NCBI GenBank assembly: GCA_036675505.1
Contig: JAKFEW010000161.1
Location: 1-41,871 of the forward strand
From: JAKFEW01 sp036675505
GTDB lineage: Bacteria > Cyanobacteriota > Sericytochromatia > S15B-MN24 > JAQBPE01
Direction: 5' to 3'
DNA: 41,871 bases
Part shown: piece by piece, positions 5,431 to 14,263 of the stretch
How the letters are laid out: each line of letters begins with the position of its first letter
How positions within the stretch are numbered: the first letter of the stretch is position 1
Position numbers and translations under genes: made by a program
Notes under the pieces: model-generated
Databases searched by the model: none
The model's input: the letters and a program-made list of their open reading frames with translations, nothing else
What the model was told of the DNA's origin: nothing

Positions 5431-7916
5431 CCCCGCCCGCCCCCGCCCTCCCCGTCCTCGACCACGCCGACGCCATCCGCCGGGCGCTGCACGACCATGG
5501 CCGCCTGATCCTCGCGGCGCCGCCGGGCACGGGCAAATCGACCCAGGTGCCCCAGCTGCTGTTGCCTGACACCGGCCTGGCCGTCGTGCTGCAGCCGCGC
5601 CGGATCGCGGCGCGCAACCTCGCGCTGCGCGTGGCGGCGGAGCGCGGCGAGGCGCCGGGCGGCACGGTCGGCTACCAGGTGCGCTTCGAGCAGGCCCGCG
5701 GCCCGGCCACGCGCGTGCTCTTCCAGACCTACGGCGTCTTCTGGCAGCAGCTCCTGCGCGACCCGGCGTTGCCCGGCGTCTCGCTCGTGATCCTCGACGA
5801 GTTCCATGAGCGGGCGCTCGCGTGCGATGCGGCGCTGGCCTGGGTCAAGCGGCTGCGCGCGGGCCCGCGGCCGGACCTCGGCGTGGTGGTCATGTCCGCC
5901 ACGCTCGAGGTGGCGGCCCTGCGGGCTTACCTCGACGACCCGCCCTTCCTCGAGATCGACGCCAGGCCGCACCCGGTGAGCCTGGAGTACGTGCCGCCGA
6001 AGCGCGGCGAGCCGGTCTGGGAGGCCGCGGTCCGCGGCTTCCGGCACCTCACGGCCACCGGCCTGCAGGGCTCCGTGCTCGTGTTCATGCCAGGCGTCGG
6101 CGAGATCCGGCGCACCGCCGACGCGCTCGACGCGGCCGCCCGCCCGCTCGGCTACCGCGTGCTCGAGCTGCACGGCGCCCAGCGCGCCGAGGACCAGCAG
6201 CATGCGCTTTCGCGGCCGGCCGAGGAGCCCTGCGTGGTGGTCGCGACCAACGTCGCCGAGACCTCGCTCACGATCCCCGGCGTCGTGGCCGTGGTGGACT
6301 CCGGCCTCTCGCGCCAGGCGGCCTACGACGCCGAGCGCGACCTCGATACGCTGCACCTCGGCTGGATCAGCCGCCAGAACATGACCCAGCGCGCCGGCCG
6401 CGCGGGCCGCCTCGGGCCCGGGCGCTGCGTGCGTTTGTGGGCGCAGAGCCTCGAGTCGAGCCTGGCCGAGGCGCTGCCGCCTGAAATCGCGAGGCTCGAC
6501 CTTTCGCGCCTCGCGCTCGACGTGGCGGCCTTGCCGGGGGCCGGCTGGGCGGCGCACGACTGGCTCACGCCACCGCCGGCCGACCGCTGGGCGAAGGCCC
6601 GCGAGCGCCTCGCCGCGCTGGCCGCCCTCGATCCGGCCGGCCAGATCACCCAACTCGGCCGCCAGCTGCTGCGCTACCCGCTCCCGCCCACGCTCGCGCA
6701 CGTGCTGCACGCCGCCCAGGCGGCGGGCGTCGCCACGCTCGCTTCGGCCATGATCGCGATCATGGAGGCCGCCGACCGGCGCGACCTCACCGACGAGGGC
6801 GACCTGTACCTGCTCGGCCTCGACCTCGTGCGCGGCCATTGCGGGGACCCCCAACCGCGGCGTGGCCGCGGCCCCGCAAGCAAGGACTGCTGGGGCCGCG
6901 AGGTCGTCGAGACCTGGCGCCAGCTGCAGCGCCTGGCGACGCCTTCCGACGCGGATCGGCAGGCGGCCGAGGCGGTTCATCCCGCCGGCTCGCCCGCAGA
7001 AGCCGCGCGCCGTGAGACGGTGTCCCGTTGCTGGCTCGAGGCCTGGTCGCATCGCCTCGCGACGCGCCAGGACAAGGCTTACGCGCTGGCCGACGGCCGC
7101 AAGGGCACCGTGTCCGCCGGCCGCCCGGAGTCCGCGATGCTGCTCGCGCTGCAGCTGCACGAGGTGGCCGGCGCCGCCGGCCGCCAGGCCACGATCCCGA
7201 TCTTCCTGCCCGTCGAGCCGGCCTGGACCGGCGGCGCCGAGGAGAGTGAGCTGGTGGTGGGCTGGGACGCCGCGCGCCAGAAGGTGGTGCAGGAGCGCCA
7301 CTGGAAGTCCGGCGGCCTGGTGGTGCGCAAGGAGCCGCTGCCCCCCGCCCAGTGGGACCGCGACGCCGCCGAGGCGCTGATCGCGGCCAGGCTGCTAGCC
7401 GGCGAGGCGAAGCTCGCTGCGCGCGACGAGGACGTCGAGCAACTGGTGCTGCGCATTAGGCTGGCGGCCGGGGTCTGGCCCGAAATGGGCATTCCCGTAC
7501 TCGACGCGAGCGACTGGGAGCTGCTCTACCACGAGCTGGCGCGCGGCAAGGCCGGCCCAGATGAGATTACGAAGGATGCGCTCATTCAGGTACTGCGGGA
7601 GTATGTGGGCTGGGCCGCGATGGACCGCATCGACCGCGGCGCGCCACGGACTTGGAAGCTACCAGGGGGGCGCAATGCGCGCATCACCTACTTCGAGGAC
7701 GCGCCGCCCGAGTTATCGGCTCGCCTGGGCGACATGATCGGGCTTACGGGCACGCTGGCCCTGTTTGAGAGCAAGGTGATGGTCTGTTTCAATATTTTAG
7801 GCCCCAACTATCGGTCGGTCCAGCGGACCTTCGATATGTCAGGGTTCTGGGATTGCACCTACCTCAGTGTGAAGAAAGAACTCAAGCGGCGATACCCGCG
7901 GCATCCTTGGCCATGA
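5427..7916 (+). CDS. hrpB: HrpB-type DExH-box ATP-dependent helicase
   Basis: An 829-aa protein, the usual length for HrpB. Walker A is PPGTGKST (residues 32-39). The DExH box is DEFH (124-127). SAT (motif III) follows in VMSATLE, and motif VI is QRAGRAGRLG (from 321). The winged-helix/ratchet region and the HrpB-specific C-terminal domain follow, ending in the typical FW-x2-TY-x3-KKEL-x2-RYP-x-HPWP. Members are RNA-type helicases of the DEAH/RHA group and cytoplasmic; the physiological substrate is not settled. The start is GTG 5427, because no ATG in frame precedes the conserved N-terminus. The last 115 or so codons are clearly less GC-rich than the rest (by hand count about 54% at 7741-7860 against 78% at 7141-7200). 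This suggests a recombined 3' end, although the reading frame and family motifs are intact. Confidence 0.95.
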   Translation: MTPPAPALPVLDHADAIRRALHDHGRLILAAPPGTGKSTQVPQLLLPDTGLAVVLQPRRIAARNLALRVAAERGEAPGGTVGYQVRFEQARGPATRVLFQTYGVFWQQLLRDPALPGVSLVILDEFHERALACDAALAWVKRLRAGPRPDLGVVVMSATLEVAALRAYLDDPPFLEIDARPHPVSLEYVPPKRGEPVWEAAVRGFRHLTATGLQGSVLVFMPGVGEIRRTADALDAAARPLGYRVLELHGAQRAEDQQHALSRPAEEPCVVVATNVAETSLTIPGVVAVVDSGLSRQAAYDAERDLDTLHLGWISRQNMTQRAGRAGRLGPGRCVRLWAQSLESSLAEALPPEIARLDLSRLALDVAALPGAGWAAHDWLTPPPADRWAKARERLAALAALDPAGQITQLGRQLLRYPLPPTLAHVLHAAQAAGVATLASAMIAIMEAADRRDLTDEGDLYLLGLDLVRGHCGDPQPRRGRGPASKDCWGREVVETWRQLQRLATPSDADRQAAEAVHPAGSPAEAARRETVSRCWLEAWSHRLATRQDKAYALADGRKGTVSAGRPESAMLLALQLHEVAGAAGRQATIPIFLPVEPAWTGGAEESELVVGWDAARQKVVQERHWKSGGLVVRKEPLPPAQWDRDAAEALIAARLLAGEAKLAARDEDVEQLVLRIRLAAGVWPEMGIPVLDASDWELLYHELARGKAGPDEITKDALIQVLREYVGWAAMDRIDRGAPRTWKLPGGRNARITYFEDAPPELSARLGDMIGLTGTLALFESKVMVCFNILGPNYRSVQRTFDMSGFWDCTYLSVKKELKRRYPRHPWP

Positions 7917-7950
7917 CAATGCAAGGGAGTAAGACACGTGGGTTCGGTAG

Positions 7951-8412
7951 CTAGGACGGCAGCGGGTGGCCCTCTTCCGCCGCGACCAGCTTCGCGAAGG
8001 TGTCCAGGCTGCCGAGGTCCACGCCCGGCGTGCCGGCCTTGATCGACGCGGCGTTCTTCCAGCGCAGCAGCACCACCGCGAGGCGGAGGAGCGGGTTCGC
8101 GTAGGGCTCGCGCTGCGAGCGGCGGAAGGCCGCCTTCGCGGCGTCGCTCGAATCCTTCGCCTGGGCCGCGACCCAGGCCGCGATTTCGTCGTCGGGCGCG
8201 CCGGCGCGGATCAGGGCGCCGAGCGCCTCGGCGTCGAGGCCGAAGTGCTTGAGGAAATGCTTGTCGCCCGGGCACGGGTACGGCGTGTATTCGCCGTGCT
8301 TGCCGGCGTAGAAGGCGCGCGCCTTGTCGATCATGCGCGGCAGCCAGAGGAAGCCTTCGAGGTCGTCGAAGGGGCTGCGCGGGACGGCTTTGGTGAGGTC
8401 GAGGGTCGTCAT
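7951..8412 (-). CDS. DUF5069-family protein, copy 2
   Basis: This 153-aa protein has the same N-terminal signature as the copy at 4901-5335: PRSPFDDLEGF, LPRMIDKARAF, HGEYTPYPCPGD, then FGLDAEAL. It also has the same EE-x-HPLP end. The middle is different, with an inserted helical stretch (AFRRSQREPYANPLLRLAVVLLRWK). ATG 8412 is chosen by alignment with copy 1; an in-frame GTG at 8448 would add 12 non-conserved residues. No Shine-Dalgarno precedes the ATG. Instead a TACGAT -10-like box sits six bases upstream, so the message could be leaderless. Soluble; function unknown. Confidence 0.83.
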   Translation of the reverse strand: MTTLDLTKAVPRSPFDDLEGFLWLPRMIDKARAFYAGKHGEYTPYPCPGDKHFLKHFGLDAEALGALIRAGAPDDEIAAWVAAQAKDSSDAAKAAFRRSQREPYANPLLRLAVVLLRWKNAASIKAGTPGVDLGSLDTFAKLVAAEEGHPLPS

Positions 8413-8418
8413 GGGGCT

Positions 8419-8424
8419 ATCGTA
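8419..8424 (-). promoter_or_regulatory. -10-like box suggesting a leaderless DUF5069 transcript
   Basis: TACGAT on the minus strand ends six bases before the ATG at 8412, so transcription would start at or next to the start codon. No convincing -35 lies at 17 bases (TGGCAT). Confidence 0.3.
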
Positions 8425-8494
8425 GCCGATCGGGACGCTCGATGCCACGCCATCGGCGTGTCAAAATCCGAACGAGCATGGGTATGACACCCGA

Positions 8495-10408
8495 GTGGGA
8501 GCCGAAAACGAACAACCGGTCAACCGATCCTTAACCGGCAGCCTGGCCGCAGCGGACGCGGTCACGTCGGACCCGTTCTTGTGCTCGCTCGTGCGCTACG
8601 CGGGCGACGGCATCTCGGTCAAGGACCTCGAGGGCCGCTACCTGATGGCGAGCCCCGGCGTCGCGGCCTTCTTCGGCCTGCCGGACGACGCGCTGATCGG
8701 CAAGCGCGACACCGAGGTGCTGCCGCCCGCCGCAGCCAGGCGCGAGCGTGAGATGGACCGCCAGGTCGCCGAGACCGGCACGCCGATCACCTACGAGGAC
8801 ACGCTCGAGCTCGGGGAGCGCGGCGACCCGGCGATCGGCGCCTTCCTGGTCTCGGTGACGAAGTTCCCGTACTTCGCCGCCGACGGCCGGCTGATCGCGA
8901 TCGTCGGCGTGGGGCGCGACATCTCGAGCCACAAGCGCTTCGAGGCCCAGCTCGCCGAGGCCGAGCGCATCGCGGGCGTCGGCAGCTGGACCATCGAGGT
9001 CGCCACGGGCGCCCTCAGCTGGTCCGACAACTTGTTCAGGCTCTACGGCTTCGAGCCGGGCGCCATCACGCCGAACTGGGACGCGTTGCTCGCCAGGATC
9101 CGGCCTGGCGATCGCGAGCGCCTGGTGCGCGATTTCGAGCGGGCGTTCGCCGACGCCGAGCCGATCGCGGCCGACTTCGAGGTGACCTGGCCGGACGGCT
9201 CCGCGCACCTGATGCATGCCCGCGGCCGCGTGTCGACGGGCCCGGACGGGCGGCCTTACCGCCTGATGGGCACGGTGCAAGACGTCTCCGAGGCGCGCGC
9301 CGTCCAGCAGGCCCTGGCACGCGGCAACGCGCTGCTCTATGCGCTCATGGACGCCTCCGAGGAAGGCATGCTGGTCGTCGACGAGCACATGACGATCATC
9401 AGCCACAACCGCCGCTTCCGCGAGCTCTTCGGCGTGCCCGCGGCGTTGCTCGCGGCCGGCGACGATCCGCCCGTGCTCGCCCACGTCCAGGCCCTGATGA
9501 ACGATCCCCAGGCGTTCCTCGCCCGCGTCCGTGAGCTCTACGCCAACCCGCTGGCCTCCGGCGACGACGAGATCCGCCTGCGCGACGGCCGGGTGATCGA
9601 GCGCTACACCACGCCGCTGGTCGCGATCGGCCCGGTTTCGTTCGGCCGCGTCTGGTTCTTTCGCGACATCTCGCGCCGCAAGGAGCTCGAAGACGCGCTG
9701 CGCGCGCAAAATGAGCGCCTGCGCGAGCTCGGCGAGCTCAAGACCACCTTCATCAACTCGCTTTCCCACGACCTGCGCACCCCGCTGACCGCCGTGATCG
9801 GCTACGCCGAGTTCCTGGAGGACGGCATGGGCGGGGAGCTCAGCGCCCAGCAAACCGGTTACGTCGGCGAGATCGTGCGGAACGCCAGGCGCCTCGAGGG
9901 CATGGTCGACGACCTGCTCGAGATCGCGCGCATGGAGGCGGGCACCTTCGAGCTGCGCCACGGCGAGCACGACGTGGTGGACCTCGCCGAGGACGTGATC
10001 GCGGCCTTCCGCCTGCAGGCCGAGGCCGCTGGCGTGTCGCTGGCGCTCGAGGCGGAGGCCGGCCCGTTCGTCGCGCAGGTGGACGCCGCCAGGCTCGAGC
10101 GCGTCTTCGCGAACCTGATCGGCAACGCGCTCAAGTTCACCCCGCGCGGCGGCCAGGTGCGCGTGCGCGTCTGCCGCCCGGCCGGGCCGCTGCGCGTCGA
10201 GGTCGTCGACTCCGGGCGGGGCATCGCCACGGAAGACCTGCCCAAGCTCTTCGAGCGCTTCAGCCAGTTCGGCGATCGCTCCCACGGCGGCACCGGCCTC
10301 GGGCTCTTCATCGCGCGCATGATCGTGGCCGCCCATGGCGGCCAGATCGGCGTCGCGAGCGAGCTCGGCCGCGGCTCGACCTTCTGGTTCGAGCTGCCGC
10401 GCGCCTGA
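8495..10408 (+). CDS. soluble PAS-domain sensor histidine kinase
   Basis: This 637-aa protein has no signal peptide or membrane segment, so it is a cytoplasmic sensor. Three PAS domains occupy about residues 25-150, 150-270 and 275-400; the second begins with the common AEAERIAGVGSWTIEV pattern. A short coiled coil precedes the HisKA domain, with the phospho-acceptor H425 in SLSHDLRTPLT. The HATPase domain follows, with the N box NLIGNALKF, the G1 box DSGRGIA and the G2 box GGTGLGLFIA. The start is GTG 8495; the nearby ATGs at 8479 and 8485 run into a stop. No response-regulator gene is adjacent, so it is an orphan kinase. Signal and partner are unknown. It shares the SHDLRTPLT-type core with the tandem kinases at 26-30 kb but not their N-terminal signature. 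Confidence 0.93.
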   Translation: MGAENEQPVNRSLTGSLAAADAVTSDPFLCSLVRYAGDGISVKDLEGRYLMASPGVAAFFGLPDDALIGKRDTEVLPPAAARREREMDRQVAETGTPITYEDTLELGERGDPAIGAFLVSVTKFPYFAADGRLIAIVGVGRDISSHKRFEAQLAEAERIAGVGSWTIEVATGALSWSDNLFRLYGFEPGAITPNWDALLARIRPGDRERLVRDFERAFADAEPIAADFEVTWPDGSAHLMHARGRVSTGPDGRPYRLMGTVQDVSEARAVQQALARGNALLYALMDASEEGMLVVDEHMTIISHNRRFRELFGVPAALLAAGDDPPVLAHVQALMNDPQAFLARVRELYANPLASGDDEIRLRDGRVIERYTTPLVAIGPVSFGRVWFFRDISRRKELEDALRAQNERLRELGELKTTFINSLSHDLRTPLTAVIGYAEFLEDGMGGELSAQQTGYVGEIVRNARRLEGMVDDLLEIARMEAGTFELRHGEHDVVDLAEDVIAAFRLQAEAAGVSLALEAEAGPFVAQVDAARLERVFANLIGNALKFTPRGGQVRVRVCRPAGPLRVEVVDSGRGIATEDLPKLFERFSQFGDRSHGGTGLGLFIARMIVAAHGGQIGVASELGRGSTFWFELPRA

Positions 10409-10422
10409 CCCCCAGGGGTCAG
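10405..10422. terminator. palindrome containing both stop codons of convergent genes
   Basis: CTGACCCC-CA-GGGGTCAG is a perfect 8-bp-arm inverted repeat. The TGA of the kinase (10406-10408) lies in one arm and the TGA of the NHL gene (10421-10419, minus strand) in the other. Only 10 bases separate the two genes, so this hairpin is the only visible termination signal for either. Confidence 0.5.
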
Positions 10423-13202
10423 AACGTGCCTGTGGGCAGGATGCGCACGAGGTTCGCGCCGAGGTCGACGATCACGAGCCGGCCGTCGGGCGCCATCACG
10501 AGGGCGGTCGGCAGCACCAGCGCGTCGGCCGCGTCGGGGTCCGCGAAGAACTGGCCGCCCGGGCCCGCGATCGTCGTCACCTGGCCGTCCGGCGTGATCT
10601 TCCGGATGCGGGCCGGGACGCCGCCGCCGCTGGCCTCGGACGGGGCGCCGCCGAGGAGGCCGGCCACCACGTCGAGGCGCCGGCTGCCGAGCTCGCCGAC
10701 GTATATGTTCCCGGCCGCATCCTGGCAGAGCCCGCCCGGCAGCACGAAGACCGCGCTCGCCGCGGGCTCCGTCGCGAGCAGGCCGGCCGCGTCGTTGTAC
10801 CGGGCGACCATCGCGAGCGCGCCGGCCCCGGCGACGGTGATCACGGTGGGGCGGGCGCCCTCCGGATCCACGATTTTGCGGATCAGGCCATGGCCGGTGT
10901 CCGCCACGAGCAGGTCGCCGGCGGCGTCGCGCGCCAGTCCGAGCGGCGAGCGGAAGCGCGCCTCGGCGGCTGGCTCGCCAGCCGCGATCACGTCGGTCAG
11001 GGCCGCCGCGATGTCGCCATCGCCGGGCTGCGTGGAACGTCGGCCCGCGAGCAGCGTGACCCGGCCGTCCGGGCCGAGCCGCTCGACGATGTTGCGGCGC
11101 GGCGAGGTCCAGTACACCTGGCCGGCCGGGCCCGCGACCAGCCCGAGGGCCCGCGTGAGGTCGGCCTGGGCCGCGTCGACCGGGTGGTCGTGGCCGGCCA
11201 CGGATGGGGTCGCGCCGCCAGCCAGCGTCGTGATGTTGCCCGCGGCGTCGATGCGCCGCAGGCGCCCGTTGCCTGTGTCGAGCACCAGCAGCTCGTCGCC
11301 GCGCGTCACGATGCCCGCGAGGTCGCGGAAGCGGGCGTCCGTCGCCGGGCCGCCGTCGCCGGCGAAGCCCTCGACGGAGCCCGCGATCGGCTCGAGCCGG
11401 CCGTCGATCACGCGGACGAGGCGTTCGAGGCCGGATTCGGAGAGCAACAGCCGGCCCTGCGGGTCGAAGGCGGCGCCGGCCGGCGAGTTCAAGGAGATCG
11501 ACCGCCCATCGCCCGTCACCTGGCCGCCCGCGGTGCCTGCGACCACCTGCCAGCTCCCCGCTGGATCGCGGCGGTAGACCAGCCCGGCGTGCAGGTCCGC
11601 CACGTAGAGCGTGCCGTCGGCCGCGAGCGCCAGGCCGGTCGGCTTGATGAACGGCGTCGCGGGCCCCGCGAGCGGGGTGACGGTGCCGTCCGCGGACACC
11701 CGGTCGAGCCGCTCGAGCTGGTCCTCGGTGACGTAGAGGCTGCCGTCGGGGGCGACCGCGAGGCCGGGATCGACGCCGAACCGCAGGCCCGCCGCCAGGC
11801 GCTCTGGCGCGCCGTCCGGGCGCACGCGGTAGATCCGCCCCTTGCCCTTCTCCGGGGCGTCGGCCGCCCAGGTGAGCAGGTAGCGCGTGCCGTCCGGGGC
11901 GACCTCGATCGCGCGGATCGCGCCCGGCTGGTCGTCGAGGGCCGGCAGCGCCCTGGCCGTGCCGTCCGGCGCGACCGCCACCCAGCGCGGCACGGTCGGC
12001 GCGCTGCGGTCGTTCTCGACCTCGCCCACGTAGAGCGTGCCGTCCGGGCCGAGCGCGATCGCGCCCGGCCGGAAGCGCATGGCCGGGTCGGCGCCGAACA
12101 CGTCCGTGCGCGTCCCGTCGGCCGCGAGCCGCATGACGCGCTGCTCGCCGTAGGAGGCCACGTAGAGCGAGCCGTCCGGCGCTTCGAGGAAGTCCTTCGG
12201 GCTGATCACGTTGCGCTTGATCGTGCCGCGCGCGCCGTCCATCAGCGTGCCGATCACGCCGTCGGGGCTCAGCCTGCGGATGCGCCCGGCGCCGTACTCG
12301 TCGATCAGCAGTGCGCCGTCGCGCGCGATCGCGAGCTTGAGCGGGCGGTCGAGCGGCACCTCGGTGCCGCGCAGGCCGTCGCCGAGCTGGGCCTGGCCGA
12401 GCAGCTGCGCCTCGATCGCGGTGAGCGTGGCGTCGACGGCGGGCGCGCGCAGCCGCAGCTCCTCGGCGGCGGCCGCGAGCCCGGCGGGGTCGTAGGCCGG
12501 CGCCTCGGCGAGCAGGCCGCGGGCGGCCTCGAGGTCGGCCGTGAGGCGCGTGGCGTCGGCGGCGGCGAGACGATCAAAGACCGCCTGCTCGCCTTTCACG
12601 AGGCGCTCGAGCACGTAGGCCGCGCCGAGCGACGAGGCCGTGGTCACGTCCTGGCTCGCCTCGGCGGCCGGGCGCACGAGCAGCGCCTGGAGCGCCCCGC
12701 CGTTCCAGAGCGCGACCCGCAGCACGTGGTTGCCGGCCGGCAACGCCGCCGCGAGGTCGTAGCGGCCCGTTTGGTCGGTGCGGGCGCGCAGCGGCTGGCC
12801 GTCCGCCCCGCGCACCGGCTCGCCGCGCGCGTCCGTGACGGTGACGTCGGCGTCGGCGAGCCGCCACTCGGCCAGCTCGCCGGCCGCGCGCAGGGCATAG
12901 CTGATGAGGCTGCCGCCGTTGTTGCTGATCACGCCGCCGCCGTTGTCGGAGATGATCTTCGCGCCTTGATCGCTGATCAGCCGCACGACGCCGGTCAGCC
13001 GGACGATCTCGGCGCCGGGGCGGGCCCCCGTGCCGGGGAGCTCCTTCGGCGTCAACGGGGCGCTGGCGCGCGGGCCCGTGGCGGGGCTCGCGCCGCGGCG
13101 CGTCGACGGGGCCTGGGCCGGCGCCCCGTTCGGGACGCAGGCCGCGAGGGCGAGCGTCAGCGCGCAGGCGGCGGCGAGAGGTGGCGACCAGGGGTGAGGC
13201 AT
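10419..13202 (-). CDS. NHL-repeat beta-propeller lipoprotein with ISNNGG-type octapeptide repeats
   Basis: A 927-aa exported lipoprotein. The signal peptide ends with the lipobox LAAC (Cys22). A low-complexity Pro/Ala linker is followed by four tandem 8-residue units at about 75-106: LISDQGAK, IISDNGGG, VISNNGGS, LISYALRA. This pattern would suit a small beta-solenoid. Next comes a carboxypeptidase-regulatory-like beta sandwich (about 113-165, with TDQTGRYDL and PAGNHVLRVAL), then a helical segment (about 180-275). The rest is many NHL-type blades of the form APDGSLYVAD...RIRRI.PDG, ending LVIVDLGANLVRILP. It probably sits on the outer or inner membrane surface as a binding scaffold; no catalytic motif is evident. 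It is 53 bases downstream of the RseB-like gene on the same strand. A paralogue lies at 39687-41871. Confidence 0.85.
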   Translation of the reverse strand: MPHPWSPPLAAACALTLALAACVPNGAPAQAPSTRRGASPATGPRASAPLTPKELPGTGARPGAEIVRLTGVVRLISDQGAKIISDNGGGVISNNGGSLISYALRAAGELAEWRLADADVTVTDARGEPVRGADGQPLRARTDQTGRYDLAAALPAGNHVLRVALWNGGALQALLVRPAAEASQDVTTASSLGAAYVLERLVKGEQAVFDRLAAADATRLTADLEAARGLLAEAPAYDPAGLAAAAEELRLRAPAVDATLTAIEAQLLGQAQLGDGLRGTEVPLDRPLKLAIARDGALLIDEYGAGRIRRLSPDGVIGTLMDGARGTIKRNVISPKDFLEAPDGSLYVASYGEQRVMRLAADGTRTDVFGADPAMRFRPGAIALGPDGTLYVGEVENDRSAPTVPRWVAVAPDGTARALPALDDQPGAIRAIEVAPDGTRYLLTWAADAPEKGKGRIYRVRPDGAPERLAAGLRFGVDPGLAVAPDGSLYVTEDQLERLDRVSADGTVTPLAGPATPFIKPTGLALAADGTLYVADLHAGLVYRRDPAGSWQVVAGTAGGQVTGDGRSISLNSPAGAAFDPQGRLLLSESGLERLVRVIDGRLEPIAGSVEGFAGDGGPATDARFRDLAGIVTRGDELLVLDTGNGRLRRIDAAGNITTLAGGATPSVAGHDHPVDAAQADLTRALGLVAGPAGQVYWTSPRRNIVERLGPDGRVTLLAGRRSTQPGDGDIAAALTDVIAAGEPAAEARFRSPLGLARDAAGDLLVADTGHGLIRKIVDPEGARPTVITVAGAGALAMVARYNDAAGLLATEPAASAVFVLPGGLCQDAAGNIYVGELGSRRLDVVAGLLGGAPSEASGGGVPARIRKITPDGQVTTIAGPGGQFFADPDAADALVLPTALVMAPDGRLVIVDLGANLVRILPTGTF

Positions 13203-13255
13203 GTTTCCACTCTACCCAACAACCGTCCCTCCGGCCTGCGGCGGGCGACCGGCGC

Positions 13256-14263
13256 TCAGCGGGTCGAGGCCGCGACCTGCTCGAGCACGGCGTCCGGCAG
13301 GTGGCCGACCAGCGTGTAGCCCGTGGTGCCCGCCGTCCAGGCCAGCATGCGCTTGGCGCCGTGCGCGAGCGCGTAGCCGTGGCCCGTGCCCACGCGCACG
13401 GGCCGGCTGCCGGTGGGCGCTGTGGGCAGGCTGCGGGCGTCGGTGGCGAAACAGGAAAGCAGGTTGAGGCCGTCGTGGAAGCGCCAGGCGAAGGTGGGCA
13501 CCTTGCGGTGGTCCACGAAGTACTGCCAGTGCAACAGCCGGTAGCCGGCCGGCAGGTCGCCAGGCGGCTCGGGGCGCCATTTGAGGCCGCGCGGCGGCTG
13601 GCTCTCGCCGTCGCCCGCGGCGAGCATCGTGGTCGTGCTCTCGACCTTGCAGCCGGTGGGCACTGTGAACGCGAAAGGCTTGCCCGCGAGCGACGGCTGG
13701 AAGTCGATTTCGGTGAACTCCGAGCGGTCCACGAGCTCGCCCGCCGGATCGCGGCGCTCCACGACGAGCGGCAGCTGCGTCGCCTGGTCGACCCACAGCC
13801 TGTGCGTGAGGTTGCCGGGGTGGCGCGGCTGGAACTGCGCGAGCAACGTGAGCCGCCCGAGGTGGCGCAGCTGGCCGAGCACGCGGAAGACGTAGTTCTG
13901 CCTGAGCAGGCCGAGGCGCTGCTTGAGGCTGCCCTCCAGGTCCATCGGCGCGACCTTCACCGCCTGCTGGCGCGGCGCCCAGTGCCAGCGGATCTGCCCG
14001 TCGCTCACCACCAGGTCGACCACCTCGCCCTGGGAGCCCAGGAACTCCTGGCGCTGGCGCTGGCCCGCGCCGTGCGTGACGCGCACGCGCTGGGTCTTGG
14101 GGCCGAGCGCCGAGGGCTGCGTGATGGTCGACAGGCCGCCGTAGGTGAGGTGCTCGCGCGCGCGCAGGATGCCTTCGGGCGAGAGCTGGGCGGCGTGCGC
14201 GGGCGCCGCGGCCGGGAAGGCCGCGACGCAGGTGATGAGGGGCAAGAGCCAGGGGGTGCGCAT
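13256..14263 (-). CDS. MucB/RseB-like sigma-factor regulatory protein
   Basis: This 335-aa protein has a cleavable signal peptide (about 24 residues, ending APAHA) and is therefore periplasmic. The N-terminal part (about 35-215) is a LolA-like beta domain with the RseB order: YGGLSTITQ, QEFLGSQGEVVDLVVSDGQIRWHW, NYVFRVLG, HRLWVDQATQLPLVVERRDPAGELVDRSEFTEIDF. A smaller C-terminal domain (about 235-325) ends with SGRP-like strands and a TLVGHLPD segment. RseB proteins bind the anti-sigma factor and sense mislocalised lipoprotein or lipopolysaccharide. The ATG at 14263 immediately follows the anti-sigma stop codon, so the two are translationally coupled. The family call is good; the exact signal is inferred. 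Confidence 0.82.
   Translation of the reverse strand: MRTPWLLPLITCVAAFPAAAPAHAAQLSPEGILRAREHLTYGGLSTITQPSALGPKTQRVRVTHGAGQRQRQEFLGSQGEVVDLVVSDGQIRWHWAPRQQAVKVAPMDLEGSLKQRLGLLRQNYVFRVLGQLRHLGRLTLLAQFQPRHPGNLTHRLWVDQATQLPLVVERRDPAGELVDRSEFTEIDFQPSLAGKPFAFTVPTGCKVESTTTMLAAGDGESQPPRGLKWRPEPPGDLPAGYRLLHWQYFVDHRKVPTFAWRFHDGLNLLSCFATDARSLPTAPTGSRPVRVGTGHGYALAHGAKRMLAWTAGTTGYTLVGHLPDAVLEQVAASTR

Noticed and set aside
5373..7301. Long minus-strand frame opposite hrpB
   Set aside because: No recognisable domain and shadow-type composition; hrpB motifs on the plus strand are complete.
10335..13319. Very long open frame on the plus strand, opposite the NHL lipoprotein gene
   Set aside because: It is a shadow frame of GC-rich DNA: the translation is Arg/Ala/Gly-rich without any domain, while the minus strand gives clear NHL repeats and a lipobox.
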